A DNA stretch of 64,000 bases from the NCBI GenBank assembly GCA_947652115.1, contig OX393564.1:11069873-11133872 (forward strand), given 5' to 3'. This document shows, in pieces, positions 1-13,700 of this stretch (position 1 is the first letter of the stretch; the number at the start of each line of letters is the position of its first letter). This DNA comes from Blastomussa wellsi (Eukaryota > Cnidaria > Anthozoa > Scleractinia > Plerogyridae). Made by a program: the position numbers and the translations under genes. The notes under the pieces were generated by a model. That model ran no database searches. It saw only the letters and a list, made by a program, of their open reading frames with translations, and was not told the DNA's origin.

Positions 1-6
1 GGTGAA

Positions 7-465
7 CCCAGGGTGTCTAATCCAAAAAATATCCAATCGAGCTCAATCGAACGATTGGTGTTCGATTGGGTTCGGCAATTGATTTTCGAACCAATCGAGC
101 TAATCCGATGCAATTTTGTTCGGAAGGTATCTCTTGACGCCGGAAACTGGTAAAACACGTAGGGTATAGTCACCATCAGTCTTTATTGAATGGGAATAAA
201 GAGAAATAACTTCATACTGAATGTCAATGTTCAAACAAAATAAAGCACACCAAAGTGAATTCCAACGACTGTTACTCATGTACTTCAGGGTGTACTGTGG
301 GTACATGCGATGTGAAAATTGTCCTATCGAACAAGAGTTCGGTAATCGAGCGTTCCATTGAGTTCGATTGGCAAAATTTTATTGTGAGTTCGATTGAGTT
401 CGGAAATCGAACGATTGGTGTTCGATTGGGTTCGATTACCGAACTGTTCAATTAGATACCCCGGG
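7..465. mobile_element. Foldback/MITE-like element, 459 bp
   Basis: Ends 7-21 and 451-465 are inverted copies of each other at 13 of 15 positions (CCCAGGGTGTCTAAT at the left). Inside, the 29-base block at 46-74 recurs directly near 402-430, and short GTTCGATT motifs are repeated. No protein coding was recognised. Confidence 0.6.
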
Positions 466-692
466 AAAGACGTAAACGGTAAGGCAAAAGAATTGTTGGA
501 AACGTGGTGCTTGCGAAGGGTGATGTTTATTAATTTCGCTGCCCACTTTTAGGTCAAATAAAAGGCCGGCGGTTTACGCATTTCTCAACCAATGTCATCG
601 ACTGATCTCTTGTCCAAGCTGTTGAGTTTTTCGTCCACAAATTTCTTAGTGGGAACGTCCAGAAACATAATCATAAGAGCCCTTATAATCGA

Positions 693-734
693 CATAATCA
701 TAAGAAAATGGTCGATCATTTTCTTATGATTATG
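693..734. repeat. Perfect 18-bp hairpin with 6-base loop
   Basis: Positions 693-710 and 717-734 are exact inverted repeats (CATAATCATAAGAAAATG) around loop GTCGAT. It lies in a stretch (640-1350) full of CATAATCATA/CTTATGCTTATG motifs. Confidence 0.8.
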
Positions 735-943
735 ATTATGATACCTGGATAAGTGTAAAATGACTATGTTGCTTTTATTTGTAGTGGGAACGCGAAAATC
801 ATAACGACATAATCATAAAGATAATGACGCAGGGGGGTTATTGTGGTTTGGCCAATTAACGTCTAGGTCCAGTACTTTCGGGTCTGTTGATTTTAAGATG
901 GCGTCCAGCTTGGAATACCGTTCTTTAAGTTTTTAGCGCAGCC

Positions 944-1018
944 GTTCCCACTAGAACATAAGAAGCTTATGCTTATGTTTATGTTTATGCTTATGATCCT
1001 TTTGTCGCTAGTGGGAAC
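944..1018. repeat. Short palindromic repeat with GTTCCCACTAG ends
   Basis: GTTCCCACTAG at 944-954 pairs with CTAGTGGGAAC at 1008-1018. AGTGGGAACG also occurs at about 646 and 786, so this is one of several related ends in the region. Confidence 0.65.
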
Positions 1019-1024
1019 TAGGCT

Positions 1025-1332
1025 TAAGCAAGTGAGAACACCCGCGACATGTCGGCTTGTGCTTATGCTTATGTCGCAGTTTTCACAAGTGAGAACAAGG
1101 CCGACATAAGCATAAGCATAACCTCAAGCCTTTTAACCAATCACATGTCACTTTGACGCAGACTTCGGCGGAAAGTGTCACAAGCAAAATGGCAGACGCT
1201 ATGACATCTGTAGACGTCAGCCATCTTGTTTTTAAACATCGAGGAGACCTGGTATCAAGTATTGCGTCAAAAAATGTATTCTGCACGTGCGTATGTCCTT
1301 ATGCTTATGTCGCGGGTGTTCTCACTTGCTTA
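1025..1332. mobile_element. MITE-like element with perfect 26-bp terminal inverted repeats
   Basis: Positions 1025-1050 and 1307-1332 are exact reverse complements, starting TAAGCAAGTGAGAACACC. An internal pair of inverted CTTATGCTTATGTCG motifs (about 1062 and 1102) nests inside. The short open frames here have no recognisable protein. Confidence 0.75.
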
Positions 1333-1356
1333 TGCTTATGCTTGTGGGTTGGGAGA

Positions 1357-1495
1357 ATTCGAGACAGTTATGCAAACCCGAGACGTAGTCTACGCACGAA
1401 ACTAAAACGTCACAACCGTGTTTGCATACTCTCATCTAAACACACCTATCAACCAATGAGAGCGCGCGTAATATCTAAGTTACTTTATAATCTTC
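1357..1495 (+). repeat. Dispersed repeat, intact copy (empty-site paralogue of the 31.6 kb insertion)
   Basis: The block from GGGAGAATTCGAGA to AATATCTAAGTTA recurs at about 31590-31725 and 33550-33605, where it is split by an 1814-bp insertion. Here it is continuous across TCATCTAAAC (1432-1441). Confidence 0.8.
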
Positions 1496-1499
1496 GATA

Positions 1500-3860
1500 C
1501 TATACAGTACCGCGCGGCGCCGTGCCATATCACGACTGACATGTAAGTGGCCTTACTTGTAATGAATGATGGCACTGTTTCGTCCAAACCCAGAAATTGT
1601 GGCAAAGCTTGGACTTATAAAGTTCTCCTGCAGGCTTAAACAAAAATATTATGAGTTAGAAAAGGTTTTCTCGCATCAAATACAACCTATGCTCCGAGGG
1701 ACTCGGTTAACAAACTTGTTGTTCCCTTTCCGAGAACTAACTGCATGTAAAATAGTTTTAGTTTCAGCGGCACAACTCTTTGGAACAGCTCACAGCAGAG
1801 AATAACATTACAGAGTCTGGCTCATTAAATTAATTTAAACGTCTTCGCTACCAAAAGTTTTAAGCATACGGCATTCATGGAAATAAGGTTTATAAGTAAC
1901 ATATTGTTGTAAGTCAATGATATTAGGATTAGGATTTTAGACCTTAGGATTTTAGAAAAATTTATTGGAATTTATTGAATTTATTTATTTATTTTGAATT
2001 TATGAATTTTTTACCGTGTTATTAATGTTTAGAGATTAAAGACTTCCTTGAAAGCGAGGGATTTTTTCGTTGTTTGTGCATTTGTCGGACTTCTAATAAA
2101 TAAATAGACTATTTTCTGGCAGTAACAGAAAATCATACCCTGGTTAAAATTCTGTTTTATGGAAGAGAAACGGCGGGGAATGATTAAAATGATTGTGTGA
2201 TTTTTGTTGTTTTATTTCATATTTCATATGATTAGCTTTAACTATAGCTCTCGGTCATTTCTTACGATCTGAAGTATAACAATTTTGTCTCAGCCGTTAA
2301 TTCTGAAAGCTCTGTAGATTTCATTGAAATCTGAAAGAAAAATAAACATGGTATGGTTAAATATAGATGTATAGCGGCAAAAACCTAGTTTTCGTTGCAT
2401 GTAAATACAGTGTAAGAAGTAAGTAAATTTTGACTTCGGAGAAAAAAAGACCACGCGAGGGCACTGGGATCAGCGGTTATCAATCGCTCAGCTCGCGGCG
2501 CGGGTTATCAAGATGCATTCGGTTCAGCTTACCTTATTCTCGGCAGTTTTCAAATACAAGTAGAGAAAAATTGATAATGTTGGTTTGCAACTTCCCATGC
2601 CAGAATCGAAAATTCCGTTTCACGTTATCGTTTATCAGAGGTAAATTTATGTATATAGATAACGCACAAGAACAGTGGTTGTATGCCTCAAGTTAGCAAT
2701 GCCGGGCTTCACTGCGATGGTTTGCTATTGTACCTCGTGTTCAATCCAAGCGAAGAACTCGCAGAGAGCGACACAGTCCTTTATCTGTAGAGAGATCAAA
2801 AAATAAAATCCAAAAAATAAATCTCTGTTCATTTACTTCTCAGTACGCTTTACCAAGGGCTGAAAAGTTCATTTGCGAGTTTTTTTCCGTTGCTGTTAAA
2901 AATGTAAAGACAAATCACGTAAACATCTTTTCTAATAGAGGTCAGTAGACCACTTTACAGTTTTGTGAAATGTAACCAGGCCTCTGTATGAAAGCCAAGT
3001 TTTGGGGTGACTGTGACATGGTACAGACTTGTTAGCATTATGAGAACATAAGGATTTACATACCACAAGCAACAGGGCTTGTATCAAAATAAAGTCGAAA
3101 CGTCACCTTGAGCCTCACTTCCTCTCAAAGGCTTGGTAATGGAGCACACAACTGTAAAATGGCGATCTCGATTATTATTCGCTCCTTTTGTCGCGTTTTT
3201 ATCTGTCCCTTAATCGCGTACCCACTGGAACGTCTTCTCTTGAGCCAAAACTGAGCGCCTCTACGGGTTGGTGCAGTTTAATAGTTAATAGTAAAACCAT
3301 TCAGCGGATGAAGTCCACAAGTCATTTCTCAAAGTATTAGGACTGTACCTTACACAAAACCGGAGTTATTCGTCGAAATGTTTCGCGCAAATTTACAGAG
3401 CCCAGTATGGAATCGCCATACTGTGTACCTCTGTGGTACCGTACCATATTCGTGACCAGTACGGCGGCCAGAAAATCATGTAAGCTTCTGAAAATTACTT
3501 CGGCTATCTAGGACACTAATTCTCTTTACTGGAAGAACAAACATTTCCGTAAATACTTTTCCTACCTCTTTAACTTCTTACATGACTAAAAATCACAAGA
3601 TATATATTTTTTGGACATTAATGGTCGTAACATGTCACGCACCGCCATAACTCTGAAATTCATATTGCGCTGGTTTCCGAACGAAAAACGCTACTGAACT
3701 CAAGCTGTAAACAGGTATAAATTTAGCACCTCTATGCCTGATGAGGATAAAAATTTGGGTATTTCTTTAGTTTTGGACTTCAGTTCTTGATGACTTCACG
3801 TGAAAACGATCTATTCGTTTGGCGAGTAGAAGACTTGCAAAGTGTCGAAGAAAGTTAACT
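1500..3860. other. No gene recognised; presumed 3' intron of the XPNPEP2-like gene
   Basis: AT-rich sequence without recognisable exons on either strand. The short open frame at 1566-1805 (79 codons) resembles nothing I know. A GTCGAAACGTCACC motif like those in the repeat families below lies near 3096. Confidence 0.4.
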
Positions 3861-3863
3861 CAC

Positions 3864-3950
3864 ATTGGCATTTTTCATTCCACGAACTTCTGTTGGATTT
3901 TTGATTGCTTTGGGCAAAGCAATTGGAGACTCGTCTATTAACAGCTTCTC
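3864..3950 (-). CDS. XPNPEP2: XPNPEP2-like exon 14, last one found
   Basis: Acceptor TTTTCGTTAG, donor GTGAGT, 29 codons in phase 0. It encodes [18 protein letters not shown] then [11 protein letters not shown], the linker into the catalytic domain. I found no following exon at 1-3863. Confidence 0.88.
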
Positions 3951-4744
3951 CTAACGAAAATATACTGATTCAATAAAACTCGTAATCAATCAATCAGTCA
4001 GTTAATCAATCTATCTATCAAAACATCATTTGACTTCGAATTTATAAAGATGACAATACTGCTAATCACATAAGACGTCAAAATTCGGTAACAACAATAG
4101 CAGTGAGCAACTCGTCTTAATTTCGTCGTTGGCCACTAAGTTTGTTCTTGCCACATTTTGACGTCATCTGCGAATCTATAACTCAACAAATGCATGGAAA
4201 AATAGAATTTCTTTGTTAATGAACGAATGAGCTGTAATACTGATGACACTGCTGACCTTGGGAATGTTCATTCTTATCCCGTGGCTCGAACTTGTGCTAA
4301 CCTGAGTCGACAAAGATGAAAAAAAAACATCAAACTGCGCACCCATGTTGCCCTTTTACTTGAGATAATTCAGATATGAACTCTTAACGAAAGTTTGTGG
4401 CGTGTTGCTCTCCTAACACTGAGAACGAAACGTTTTTTGATGCAACTTACTACAAGATCAGTAATAAAACTAAAAAGTATTAGTAGAAACTCAGCTGTGT
4501 TCTATTGGAAATTCATGAATCTGATTGGTTCTCCGATTGTTTTCTATTCGCCGATAGAAAACAATCGCGCCCGCATTGCTCTTTGAATGCAAGATTTTTC
4601 TTGATTTTTGGCTCAAAAAATACTTAAAAATTGTAGCTTTTGGAAGGTAACCCTTTAGAGTTTCTACTAAAACAATTAGACTACTCACCCTTGTTTTCTG
4701 TGAACGATAGTCAATTCGGCTGCGCCTCGTTGACTATTCGCTCA

Positions 4745-4779
<35 letters not shown>

Positions 4780-7700
4780 AAACACACAGCGCCACGCCGC
4801 CACCCCACCCCTTCTTAGGACCTTCGGTGTGGTTCTAAGTGTACACTGTCCTTAATTTAATGTCGTGATAGACTGGCAAGGGGCGCAGCGGCTGTACTCA
4901 CCAATATTTGAGCACGTTTATGATCAGCTAGCCTTTTTAACTCCTCAGTTATAGCTTCGTATGGTTTAAGAAACACGCAAAGGAGCTTTTCATTCGGACA
5001 CTGATCAGCTTTCAAATGTGCTTTCACTTGTGGCGTTACCTTGCTGAAATCTACAAACAATCTGCAAGTATCAGAAATGAATCATACTGTTATATTCTGA
5101 AGAGAAAATGGAAAAAACGTGAGGCGAAAGAAGTAAAAGAAAGCAGACTTAATACAGCGAGTGCGGTCACTGTCAACAGGGTGTTGCCAGCTACATGTGG
5201 CCATTACCCGAGCAGAAGGCGAGGACAGCTTGTTGGATAGAATCTACACAGAGGAATGTGAAGTATTTAAAGTGGTCAGACACTTCCGTTCCTTGTTGTA
5301 ACACTTTCACTGTCAACCGGTTCTGAGAGCCGAGAACGTGGATCCCGGATCTTGGACATGGAACGCATTCTGCCTTTAGCAAAATGCGTCTCGGACAGAT
5401 CCTTAAATCACGAAAGACCCGAGCGTGAGCACTGAAATTGTTTGAAGAACTTGTCGTGTACTGTGGTGGATATGTATTGTACGGTATTTTGTTGTTAGTG
5501 GAGCATTTACCAACCTAAATAAACGGCACTGACAAAAGTAGTTAACTGAAGTTTTTTGTCTGCAGGGTTTTTGATGATGTTCATTTGCTAATCGAGTTCT
5601 ACACACAAACCGGCTCAGTCAGTAGCAGTAGGTTTCAGTTAAAACTGCACAAATAAATAATGAGATGTTTACCTGATAGAAAAGAGAGCAATTGCCGTTT
5701 AACCGGTTTTTCCGGCTTTAGTGTTGAAAGCAATTCACATTCGCAATTCACAGTATTCAGTACGATTGCAATGCGGTTTGTGATTGGTTAAAAAGCTCAA
5801 TAGCAACGATCGCAAAGATCGCCATCGTGCCTTTTCACTCCGACCACGACACACGACCGTTAAAAAACTCCTTGGTAACCCCGCCTCGTTAACAAACTAT
5901 ACCTCACGGGGATACCGTACCGTCAACTGCTCTCAACAAGTTTTGTTTGGCTCCCCGGGTCCCATCAGGTCGATTTTTTGAAACAAACGCTTGACTTCGA
6001 TAACAGGGCCCGGATTGCGTTGCTGTTGAGTTAAAATGAAACTAGAACGTCTTTTCTTGGAATTTGCGATGGATTTGAGGCCGTTCGACCATTTTAAGCT
6101 GGAATTTTTTGTTTCGCTCGTCGGGCGTTCCGAACTGGAGTGTGTTGCCTTGATCATTTCTTTGTAGGGGAAAACCCAGAGAGCGATAACTCGCCTGGAT
6201 AGCCAAGAATTGGCAAAATAAGCGTTTAGACAACAGGAAAAACACAGTGAAAGTAAGGTGAAGCAATTTTATTTAAGATTTGGCTGTATTTCGGTTTAAA
6301 AAAAAAGGGGTTGTCAAATTGTCCCATACAAACTATTATATTTTTGCCGTGACAGCTATTGATCCTGACTCACAACACGAGCTTGGGCCGCCTGTGTTTG
6401 ACGAAGCGAGTTGAAAATGTACAGCGAGCAAGGTCAAATACAAAAGTTGAGTTAAAAAACCGAAAAATAAGTGTTCAACACGTCTTCCAATAATGTAAAA
6501 TCTAAAAGAAGAGTGTAAAATTTTAAATTGAGCTGTAAAATTCAATTGTTGAAGTTGAAAATTTAAATGATGGACTTCAAATTCAAACAATGAATTTTGG
6601 CGGGAATCGTACACCATGTGATAATGGATGTCTGCGTCTTTTCTGATTGGTCAGAGTGATTACTTAACGAAACGAAATTGAAAACCGCCATGTCATGCGT
6701 TATACTTACGTCACACTGTTGTCTGTAACTGCAGCATAAGAAAAGAACACAGGCGTGTACTTGACGTCAAATCCACGAAGATTTAACAGCCCTGTGGGAG
6801 AGAAACTGATAAAGCTTAAAATGGCCGCAAGGCGCAAAAAGGCACCATTAGGTGTCTTGTAAATCTAGGCTGAATTTCTGCGGTGTTCTGTGGTCGGTAC
6901 TCCCAAAAAAGAGCGCTGGTACCGTCCTGTGACGTCGAGCTTTTTATGCTATTTTACATTGCTCCTTCAAAGAAAGAAACGTGAAAAAGGTTTTGAAATG
7001 TATTCAAAAATACTCACGATAACACATATTCAAAATCAACCAATCAAACAGTAGCCCTGTTTTGGCCGTCACCTCACCGACTTCTCCCAATAGAAAACTT
7101 AATTAGCTACTTATAGTGACTATGCTAATATTGCAGCAAAGATTACCTTTGATTATGTGCATAGTCAAATCAACCTACTCGTTTGGTATGGTAGCGCGTA
7201 AACGAAACGTAACGCAAATGGTGATTAGTGGTCATGCGCTTAACTGAAAGCTGTTTAGTCAAACAGTGAAAACAAACACTTCACAGTTTTTGCGGACTAA
7301 TTAATTTGGCGCCCAGAGAAGACGATAAAGGTTGATTGGGATAACAAATTGGCGTGTGATCTGTTTATTAAGGTTAAGCTAATGAGTGTAGGTAGATAGG
7401 TATCTCCGTGGATGTATCCTAGTCCCAGTGATCTTATCTCCGTCCCCCCCCCCTCCCCACCCCCTCCCCCCACTCCCCAGTTTATCAAATCCAAATAAGA
7501 AAATCCAAATTTCCATTTTGTCACTTCGCAGGCCGGTGAGTGATGTTTCCAATGGGTTGTTTAGTTAGGTTCTTGTGTTTTTTTACTTTTACTTACACGC
7601 TATTTCATCGAGTTTTTGAAGAACTACAGCTGTTGCGGATCTTTCTTTCAGGAATTTGCGTAGAGATGCGATTTTATCTTCCCAGCATTTACCTGAAATT

Positions 7701-10700
7701 GTAAATCAATTGTTCAATTACTATGACACGGAAAAGAATGGAAACCAATATAATATAGAGACAACAACAACAACAACAACAAACTAATCACTGGCAAGAA
7801 GTTATGTTACCAGTTAACTGTAACTTAAACAAATTAAAGATTTACAATATGGTGAAGGCAGGGAGTGGTAAAAACCAAATTACAGTTATAGTTACAGTCA
7901 TTAGCAACAAGGAAAATGGTCATTTAAGCAATAGATCATTCTTTCCGTCTTTTCATCGCCTCATCTAAACGCGAGCGTAGTTGCAAATCCGAAATACAGC
8001 CGAGGTTTTACAGAACTGCATAAACTATCGATGTCAGCAGTCTAGTAAGATGTGATTACACTTAAATCATTCACCCAGTCAGATGATATGAAGTGTTTCT
8101 TTTCCGAAGCGCTGAGGGGTGGAGGGTTAATAAAGGATTTGTTTTGAAACCTGAGAGGTCGAAACAACAGAAGAGTATTTTATAATAAGAAAGTAAAAAT
8201 ATCAGTTAATATTTACCTGAATAAAAAGTGTCCAGAACTATCAACTTTCTTGGTGCTGGCTTTGGTTGTTCGGGCCATATAAGGTCAATAAGGTTTTGCT
8301 TGACAGGAGTCAATTGTATGTTAAATTTCTTGAGTTCCTGGTGACGTAACACTAGTCTAAGTAATGCCATAGCACTCTTTACGTTCTAGAGTTGTATTAA
8401 AAGCGGTTACGATACCTTGAACATCTGATTCCATTCACCTGCAGGAATTCAAACAATCAGAGCAAATATTAAAACGATAACCATGCATGTGACATAAATA
8501 GACAGACTTAAAGATGATGAGTGAACAAGACGACTTCCCTCGATATCAAGCCATTACAAATATTAAACAATTATTGGATGACGTTTTTCGTGATATCCAG
8601 AATTATCAAGGGAGAGGTAAGTGCTATCAGCCGAACCCGAAGGATGCCATACCTCAGTACAATGCTCACTCCGACTTTTTCCGGGTTTCTTAGTTTTCTT
8701 TTCCATGAGGAACTCTTGGAAAACTGCCTCGCTACTTTCATTTACATTTCAGTTTGTGACTCGAAAAAACGAAAGGAAACGAAAATATTCCCCTTCGGCA
8801 TTTTCTGAAAGGAGAATTGGGTAAAGCCTAGCTCGTATATATTATCGAATGTGAAGTTATGGTTTTGTCTGTACTTAATTTATACTTCATCAAGAAAGCA
8901 GGCGTTCGAAAGTTCCCGAAGGTAATTGTGCAAAACTAAAACAAATTAAGACAGTTATTAACTCGGTTTTTGCAAAATATCGTGATTTGTCAGTGTCTCG
9001 TAGATCAATTATTTGCCTCGGCCTTCGGCTTCGGTGAATAATTGATCTGCTCGCCACTGACAAATCATGATATTTTGCTCAACTTCGTCCAATAATTGCT
9101 AATTATCTGTAGCTTAGGGAATAGGGTTGAGACGCCAATGCATAATAATAAACGATTATCCTGCTGGTAGGGATAATCAGGAAACCAAGTAAGGTTATCA
9201 TTTTTGGACTTTTATTTCCAAAAATTTATGGCCGCTAATTCTCCTCGACGCAAAGAAGAAACGAGCGGCTTGGGGGAAAGTCTAAATATCTTCCAGAATT
9301 TACCAGTATGTATTTAGCATGTACAATTTGAAAAAATTCGCCTGATAGAAAACTCGTACCAGTTACGAATACTGAGTGTTGAAATACTATGAAAGAAACT
9401 AAGGTCGTGTATAACGTATAAGACATGCAACCGAATACCAGCCGCCAATGTGTCATGAAGTGTTATCAAAGTACTGTAGGGAAGATATTTGTTTACAAAC
9501 ATTATTTTTGTTATTTAAATCGCCAACAAGTGAAACAGAAGTGCTCTTTGTTTCACTAGCCAATAGTTTTCCGGTTTGCATATTAATGACAATTGGTGAC
9601 GTAACTGGTATCTTCCCTATCATGATAAATTTACGATATTTTTGAGGAAATGACGTCATATTCTCAAACTACCTCCAAAACTTTTGTTGTTCTTTGTGCG
9701 ATTTTCTGTACAAATTGCTAATATAATATCAATCCATGATGTATTTTGAGAAAATTAAGTTCTTTCTCTCAAATTCTCAACCAAACTAGACATGATATGC
9801 GTTTTAATATTTGAATAAAATCGCTTTGAAGTCTCGAGCGAAAGGCCGGGTGGAATTACTTTGTCCGTACGTAGCGCAAGACTGGGATCGAGGAACGAGC
9901 GACTTGCCGGCGTCACTTGCAGGGAATTGTTTCTATCCATGGCTGATGACCTGAACCGCGAAATGGCATGATTTCTTTTGCCGCATACAGTTTGACGCGA
10001 ATCGTGGCCTGTGTCAAAATTGCGATTTGCAATTCTTTAGAGTTTCTTCAAAGCGTTCAAAAAACAATTTTTTCGACCCCATAGCTAACATAACTAAGAC
10101 AGCGAAAAAAATAGTATCAAGAATTTTATCATAACATAAATTTGGCATTTTAATGAAGAAATTCATGGTCGATTACGGGACGTACCAGAACAAGCTCACG
10201 TCTATTTGTTGCGAAGACTTGTTTTCACATAGTAAACTGAGTGCGAGCGAATCTGAAATTCTAAAAACGATTTCGAAACTTACAGAATCACAAACTTCAA
10301 ACTACGTAAAGTAACTCAAAACCAAAATGGAGAAACAGAAGTATATAAAATAACCTTTATTCCATTCAGAAATGAACCAGATGAATTAATACAATGTTCA
10401 GTCCACTCGTAGTACCTCGGCAGAACACAGTAAACATAAACGATCCCATTCAACGAGTTTCACGTCAAACCCGTTTGGTGTTTTCACTTCACAGATAAAT
10501 TCAATCCGGCTCCATATTAATATTGAAACGAATTTTATGATTTCCTTCGTAAAAGAGCCCCGTTGCATGCAGTTTGTTAGTTATTTCTGAGAACAAACAG
10601 TACTAAACACTGTAAAAATTTGTTGTTGAAAGTTTTCAACAACGAGTGCGCGAATGGCGTCATACTACGTCATTACGTCATTACGACCGTGAATATTAGC

Positions 10701-13700
10701 CAATGAGCGCGCGGCAATTTCTGCAGTTATATAACAATTATTCCATGAGCCCGCGTTGGATATGAAGTGATAAAATAACCAACGAGCGCGTAGCGCGAGT
10801 TGGTTATAATCACTTCAAACCCAACAAGGGCGAATGGAATAATTGTTTTAGTAAATTCTCAAACCGGGTTTTGCCGCCGATTTTTATTTCCACAATTTTA
10901 CAAAGCGTCCGTTTTACAATTTTACAAAGCGAAAATTTTTAAACTTGGCGCACTATTTTCCATATGACGTAAAACTCCGACTATTGGCTCATAGTCGGAG
11001 TTTTTTAGCCAATCAAAAAGCTAGAAATGCAATAGTCGGAGCTGAGAATATACTAAGGTATGATAAGGGTATGACACTAATTTTACGATAACTGCAGAAA
11101 TTCTCACGCGCTCATTGGCTAATGTTCGCGGTCGAAAAATTTGTCGAAACTCAAAATAGCGAAAGCCTGGGTTCGAGGTTGCACGCGCGTTGAAAACTTT
11201 CAAAAACATTCTCGTCCCCATAGCCCTTTTTGTTTCTCTTGGCACGAGAAACGAAGGGCTCTGGAGACATAGGATTTCCAGTCCGAGATTGTAGGACTTC
11301 CGGACTTCATGTATATAGCATTGATGTTTCTACATGTTGCGTGTTGTAACATGGCGGCCGGCGAACATTTTGGCTTCCGTTTAAGATTCCTTTGTTCTCA
11401 ACAGCCAATAAAAAATTCGAATTTTTTTTTTAAATCCTATATCCCCAGAGCCCTTCGTTTTTCGTGCTAAGGCCCTGCCAGCTAAGAGAAACGAAAAGGG
11501 CTATGGGGACGAGAATGTTTCAAAAACAGCTTCAATCGCTCAAACTGTTTACAATCCGTTGTGCTGTTAGTTCTCAAAAAAAAAAAATAAGCAACAAATT
11601 GCATCCAGAGGGACTCCTTTAAAGGGGAAATCATCAAATCCGTTTTCAAGATGAATATGGATCGAGGTTGAATTAATCTGTGAAGGGAAAACTCCAAAGT
11701 TTGACGTGAAACTCTTTGAAAGGGATATTTTTTGCCGTGTTCTGCCGAGACACAACGAGTGGACAGAACTTTGTATTAGTTCATCTGGTTTTCGAGAATT
11801 TCCGAATGGAATAAAGGTTAGCTGTTAAAATTTGAAGTTTGTAGTTCTGTAAGTTTCGAATCAGTCCGCTCGCACTTTTATTTCGCGAAAGCAAGTCTTC
11901 GTGTAATCATTTTGGCTTTGTTGTGGTACGTCCTCTAATCGACCACTTATTTCTTCATCACATTGTCAAGTTTTTGGGCAGCTCACGAGGCCGCCGCTGA
12001 TGAAGAAATAAGTGGTCGATAAGAGGACGTACCACATCAAGCTCACGTCTATTTGTTAAATTGACAGCCAACCATGACGTCAACGGTGGAAAAATCCAGT
12101 GGTAACGTCATTTTTAAAAGTGACGCGCTGCTTGTTCTGCGTTGCGATTTTGATTTTCAAGCCGGCGCTACTACTACTACTACTATTACTATGTCTTGTG
12201 ATCTAGCTTACATGTAATAAACTAAAGTAAAGTCTTGCAGGCCAGGCCACCTAGTCTCCCAGATGACGTCAAGTAGCATTTCGGTGTAACGCTCTATATA
12301 TACCAGTTTCACTTTACCACTACTTATACTTCCGGGAAAATATTGTTATTTGCTTAAAAGTTTATTTTACCCGAAAAAAAAATCAAACTTACATATAGAG
12401 ACAAGAAAGGGATCTACTCCTACCCGGGAACCTTTAGGTAAGTTCTGAAATAACAAGAGCAAATTTCACTGTGAAGCGATACTAAACAACATGTTATAAT
12501 TAACAGCCAGACTCAAAACATAGTTAAAAATCCTAACTTGACGGTCTAGCTTATTTTATTACCTTCCATTCCATTTCTTAAGGCTAAGATTCTTAACTGA
12601 GTCAGCTGGGTATTCAACTAACTTAGCATTTGGCTGTCACTAGCTTGTTAAACTAGTCTACATCTCACTCCAAAAATCCACGCGAATGCATGAAAACGCG
12701 TTTGTTATTTTAAGATTATTGCAAGAAGAGAATAAAGCTTCAACCAATTTCAAAATTATTGACTATCGCAGAAAATGCGTTAGTTCGCATACGAGCCAAG
12801 TGGCCCATCAGGCTGGAGCTTATCCCGGTTTCCTCGGCATGAAGCGAGTCCATCGCAGGGTTTCTCCCCAGCAGTAAATTCGCCGGGACCCATTCATACA
12901 CCTGTGTGAAGTGAGAAGTGTCTTGCCCAAGAACACAACGCAGTGCCCCAGCCAGGTCTCAAACCCCGACCGTCCGATCTGGAGTCCAGCGCACTAACCA
13001 TTAGCCAAACAATTTTTACTGTGAGACTGATCTCCCTTCAATTTTTTTGCTTGAAGATTAGAATGCAATCCTGAAATTCAGACCACGTTAATTAGGGGGA
13101 GAGCAAGTGAAGTTTGAATTTGGCTAAAATGAAATTCTTAACCAGGTTGTAATTCAGAGAATGCACCTCTAAATAAATCAGAGAGGAGAAGCAAAATTTT
13201 CTGACTTACTTGAACAAGCCAATGGGTCTGACTAGGAGTTCCTTTTACTCCTGTAGTAATTAGAATAGATGGATATAGTTTCAAATGACTGATTGATAAA
13301 TAAACAATATCCCCCCCCCCCCTTATTGAAGGTTCCATTTTTGTAATATGCCTCTTCATTATGCCCATCGCCCTCCCTAGCTGGTACATCATGACATTTT
13401 TGGATAGGAAAATGAGGTAACATTACGCTTTTAAAGTGTTCACACATGTTCATAAACTTCAGCTCTCTAAAACCGTCAAAAACCCACTTTGTGTGGTATA
13501 TGTGCGGTATGTATTGCTCATTGGCAAAATCTACACACATTTATCACAAGCGTTATTCTTCAGCATTGTTGGTGTTGCTACAATAGAATTCAGAAGACAG
13601 GGATGTGTAACACATTATGAGCCTTCAATTTAAAAAAAAATGAGGCTTTTTTTAGCGCATTTTGGTGGGAACTGCGCAAGCGCGGTGTGCTTAACCGCTG

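Larger units (their letters stand above)
10147..12055. mobile_element. Large foldback region with ~280-bp inverted arms
   Basis: The left arm (about 10150-10425) and right arm (about 11738-12040) are diverged reverse complements. Shared blocks include CTCGGCAGAACAC, ACCTTTATTCCATTC and GCTCACGTCTATTTGTT. The right arm ends in its own hairpin (11923-11960 with 11998-12035). Two other repeat families sit between the arms, so this is a nested structure in intron 7. Confidence 0.65.

Noticed and set aside
1153..1539. 128-codon plus-strand frame
   Set aside because: It runs through a TIR element and a dispersed repeat, with no recognisable domain and no splice support.
7297..7524. Glycine-rich minus-strand frame
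   Set aside because: Produced by the poly-C tract; the real gene's exon 10 lies beyond it at 7597-7692 in normal coding sequence.
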